Origin: Pararge aegeria
Lineage: Eukaryota > Arthropoda > Insecta > Lepidoptera > Nymphalidae
Assembly (NCBI RefSeq): GCF_905163445.1
Contig: NC_053190.1
Coordinates: 14,882,501-14,946,500, forward strand
Direction of reading: 5' to 3'
DNA length: 64,000 nt
A model generated the notes under the pieces. The model was given only the letters and a program-made list of their open reading frames with translations. It searched no databases and was not told the origin of the DNA. This document shows positions 60,931-64,000 of the stretch, piece by piece (position 1 is the stretch's first letter; every line of letters begins with the position of its first letter). Made by a program: the position numbers and the translations under genes.

Positions 60931-62378
60931 AATTATTGATATAAAACGTTATCAACGTGATTTTTTAAAAACATGCCATAGTTCCATAGTGCGAGATGTC
61001 GTCTCGTAATATTTTACGCACGTCACATGAAAAAGTCCCGTTCTAAAACACGACATTGCGTTGCGACACGACGTCACTTGACACATTGCGATATCGTATC
61101 GTGTGTATAATATGTTTCGGCTCTTAGTTGAACAACGCCGCAAGTTGTGACAAGTGGCATAAATATCAGCTTTCATTAAAATGTATCAAAGGCAAATACG
61201 GTTTCCTATTATTGTCCTACCAATTGTGGAGATAATGAAACTCGTAAACTCCCGGTTATGTGGAAACTAATTCAAATATTCGGGGTATAATTAAATTGTT
61301 CCGGCTTTTAGACAAATCGGTGCAATCGGTGTTGGGAATCACCACTGGAATTAATATCCTCACGGAGATTTTGACTCAATTGATGTGAGTCGTTCGGAAC
61401 TCTCGGAAAGGGTTCGTAAGGTAAAAGGCATTTATCGATTTAGTTTAGTTATTTATCAGATTTTTTCTTAACATAATTATTGAGGCATTTTGTGAGACAT
61501 TTACTGTGTTATAGTGTTTTTTTCTCAGTGAAAACCTTGATGATCTGATTAAGATATTGCATATTTGTCATCATATTTTTTTTCTGGTTTCCGATTCTCA
61601 CCAATAATCCTTATTCCTACAAAGACATAATTTACACATAAAGTCTGGTTATGAGTAGGCATATTACGATGTAATAGAGAGTTAAAACACTGGACTTTGG
61701 TATGAAATGAAATTATACTATGCGTTGAACCCAAGTTTTTACACATTGAAAGTTGGAGCCGGCGAGGAGCTATAATAATTTATCAACGTGTAAAATATCA
61801 CTAGTTCGCCTAAAGGCAAAATGTAGAAGCACGTCCAACCCCGTAATTAAGCGCAAGTTAAAGTTTAAATTGTTGTTAAATAAACTAGGTACGTTTCTAT
61901 ACCATGCATTGTTATACACTAGAAATTTCAGGCATCTAGTAAAGTGCAGCGCGAGGTACACAAAAGCCAAATTCAATACATTTCGTGAGCGTTTTCCCTG
62001 GACAACAAAGCTATACGTCAAACATTTTGATTGCTAAATAGTGTAAGGGTATATTCACACTGTAAAAACTTAACGTACGTTTGTTGGGCCACAGCCGGCA
62101 AATGCTATCTTCGTCTGACAAATGATGAACTCCTTTTCACTCTACCTTAAATATTTATCATTTTTAACAACCAGCAACCCCTATTTGCGGGCGGATTTAA
62201 TTAGGCAACCATATATGATAATTAATAGAAAAAATATAGCTTTAATTTGGTACATGATTAATAAATAAACGTTATGAACGTAAAACTGTATCGAAATCAT
62301 ACCTGTTTACACCTTGCTGCTAAGAGGTACGAACAGGAGCGCAACGGCAACCGAGTTTTTAAATTTTCACTTATAATA

Positions 62379-62599
62379 CCACAAGAGCTTCAAAATTATC
62401 GGGTATTTCCCGATAGGTTCGTTGCAAACAAATGAAGGATTTATTTCAAAATTATCTGGCATTTCCCTCAAGGTTCCCTGCAAACAAATAAAGTCGTCAA
62501 GTTTTTCAGAAAAAATTTTTTAACCTAAAAAACTTGAATCCTTCATTTGTTTGCAACGAACCTATCGGGAAATACCCGATAATTTTGAAGCTCGTGTGG
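62379..62599. repeat. 63-bp near-perfect inverted repeat, 95-base loop
   Basis: Arms 62379-62441 and 62537-62599 agree at all but about two positions. A degraded direct copy of the left arm (caaaattatctggcatttcc) lies in the loop at 62446-62492. Confidence 0.85.
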
Positions 62600-62607
62600 T
62601 ATTCGGG

Positions 62608-62833
62608 GGATTATTTTTCCGTACCAAATGTCGGCCAATAGAATTGCACCATGAGACGAAATGTACAGTTAACAAATAAGAATTTCATAATGAATAAATA
62701 TAGCAAAATATATATAGCAACTACCAGAGAAAATTTTCAAAAAATTATCAGTATAATACCATGTAGGTTGTACCACGTGACGTCGAATGGTGCAATTCTA
62801 TTGGTCGATATTTGGGTCGGAAAAATAATCATA
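62608..62833. mobile_element. MITE with about 45-bp inverted ends
   Basis: Left ggattatttttccgtacca and ccaatagaattgcaccat (62608-62653) match the reverse complement of 62788-62833 closely. Interior about 135 bases, no coding. Confidence 0.7.
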
Positions 62834-63339
62834 TAAATTACCTTGATGTAAACGTTATTTTATTCAAAAAACAGTTGAACGAAATTTTTTCTTAAAAATA
62901 TATTAAAAATACTGGCGGCCAAATTTTGATAGGCAATCTGATAAATACATACTCTTTTTATAATAAATATAAATAAAAAATTGGTTTTTAGCTAAAATAC
63001 CGATGAACGCTCTAATCCTGCCGCCAGTTCTTATACCACTTGACGTGCTTTAAAAAGCTCAACTGACAGGCTATAGCTCGTAACGTGCTGACCAAGGTAA
63101 AATAATGCGACGCGACCGGCAAAGCGACTAATGACTAAAGTAATCAATGTACGGAACTATAGCATTCCACGGGAAGCAGTGACGGTGGCTTCAGGCTTGT
63201 CGAGAGATGCTACGTACATTTATTCACATTCGTTTTGTCCCGTGGCCAGTACGTAATGCTTGTACACTGTGATGGAAGGCTCCTATCAAAAGTGGAGGTA
63301 TGCTGACTTAACCATAAAGGTCTTATTGAAAACTAAATC

Positions 63340-63880
63340 ATCAGCAACCCATTAACGGCCCAGTACAGGGCACAGATCTCCTTGAGAGAAGATCAGTCGA
63401 CCCTTCATCCTTTCTGATGTTGAGGAATGAGAAGGGTTTTAACCTTAGTCCACCAAGCTGGCCAAATGCGGATTGGTAGAATTCACACGCACTGTCGAAC
63501 GGCGGTTGACAGCCGATTGGCGCTATGGGCAGCGCCCTTGCTTTCTGAGTCCAAGGCCGTGGGTTCGATTCCCACAACTGGAAAAATTTTGTGTGATGAA
63601 CATGAATGTTTTTCAGTATCTGGGTGGTATCTGTATATTATAAGTATTTATGTATATTATTAATTATAATATTCATCAGTCATCTTAGTACCCATAACAC
63701 AAGCTACCCTTACTTTGGGGCTAGATGGCGATGTGTGTATTGTAGTAATTATATTTATATTTATTATATTTATGAGAACATCACGAACACGTCTCAGGTA
63801 TGCAGGTTCAATCACGATGTTTTAATACACCGTTAAAGCAAGTGAGTATTTTAAATGTCACTTGCTTTAATTCACGTAAC
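63340..63880 (-). mobile_element. SINE type 2 split by a type-1 SINE
   Basis: Left half 63340-63509 (gaatgagaagggttttaacc, gctggccaaatgcggattgg), right half 63771-63880 (gtctcaggtatgcaggttca, cacgatgttttaatacaccg). Confidence 0.75.
63510..63770 (+). mobile_element. SINE type 1 nested in SINE type 2
   Basis: Complete copy with B box gggttcgattcccacaact; flanked by the two halves of a minus-strand type-2 SINE. Confidence 0.85.
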
Positions 63881-64000
63881 GTACTTTAACGCGATAAGTT
63901 TCAAAGCTTTCCAAGCATTCTCTGCAGTGTTGTTCTGCGTATAGACGATGGTAAACTACTTGGTCTGTCAATTATAATTATTAAAAAAGCAAGTCTTGGT

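Larger units (their letters stand above)
46491..64000. other. Region downstream of dpr; repeats only
   Basis: No exon or intact open frame that I can support. Named repeats are listed separately. 47375-49140, 49620-50915, 51190-52070, 54920-55270, 60930-62375 and 62835-63335 show nothing recognisable. The open stretch at 61753-62037 (94 codons, no ATG at its start) is not similar to any family I know. Confidence 0.55.

Noticed and set aside
61753..62037. 94-codon open frame on the + strand
   Set aside because: Begins at TTG, unlike any family I know, and the opposite strand is open as well.
20215..63610. tRNA-like A and B boxes at many sites (for example gggttcgattcccacaac)
   Set aside because: They are SINE heads: the acceptor and anticodon arms do not fold as a tRNA and each continues into the same 230-base SINE body and tail.

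Overview
The window looks like nuclear DNA of a butterfly or moth. It is AT-rich and intron-rich, it is packed with tRNA-headed SINEs and short 3' fragments of LINEs of types common in Lepidoptera, and it carries a neuronal immunoglobulin-superfamily gene split over tens of kilobases. The SINE type suggests a nymphalid, perhaps satyrine, butterfly; that is recollection, not proof.

One host gene is supported. Six exons on the + strand (start codon 13680, stop 46005) join in phase into a 301-residue secreted or membrane-anchored protein with two Ig domains. It belongs to the Dpr (defective proboscis extension response) family and is closest to the dpr6/dpr10 type. An acceptor just before the first coding exon implies at least one more 5' exon, upstream of it and possibly outside the window. 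The introns are 8.2, 12.5, 0.7, 7.7 and 2.2 kb and are full of repeats.

Intron 4 holds what appears to be a full-length, intact non-LTR retrotransposon (about 38090-43400, same strand as the gene). It has a coiled-coil/esterase-like ORF1 and an endonuclease-reverse transcriptase ORF2. ORF2 has no usable ATG. Its frame opens exactly at the heptamer TTTAAAC, which is in the right phase for -1 ribosomal frameshifting, lies directly before the ORF1 stop codon and is followed after 7 bases by a foldable stem. This is the most interesting signal in the window. The tail of the element ends about 70 bases before dpr exon 5.

Everything else recognisable is repeat. There are three tRNA-headed SINE types, with several nested insertions. 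RTE-type LINE fragments include one inserted between 8-base target duplications. Other items are a 5'-truncated RNase-H-type LINE end, an 8-bp-TSD (hAT-like) MITE nested twice in a fully palindromic foldback element, two further TIR element families, and a 0.9-kb inverted duplication at 56.6-59.4 kb. A second notable signal is a scatter of at least a dozen perfect or near-perfect short-loop hairpins (arms 11-47 bp). At least two of them sit inside SINE copies whose relatives lack them, so they look like local inverted duplications (template-switch mutations) rather than parts of transposons.

Downstream of 46005 I see no further protein-coding gene.
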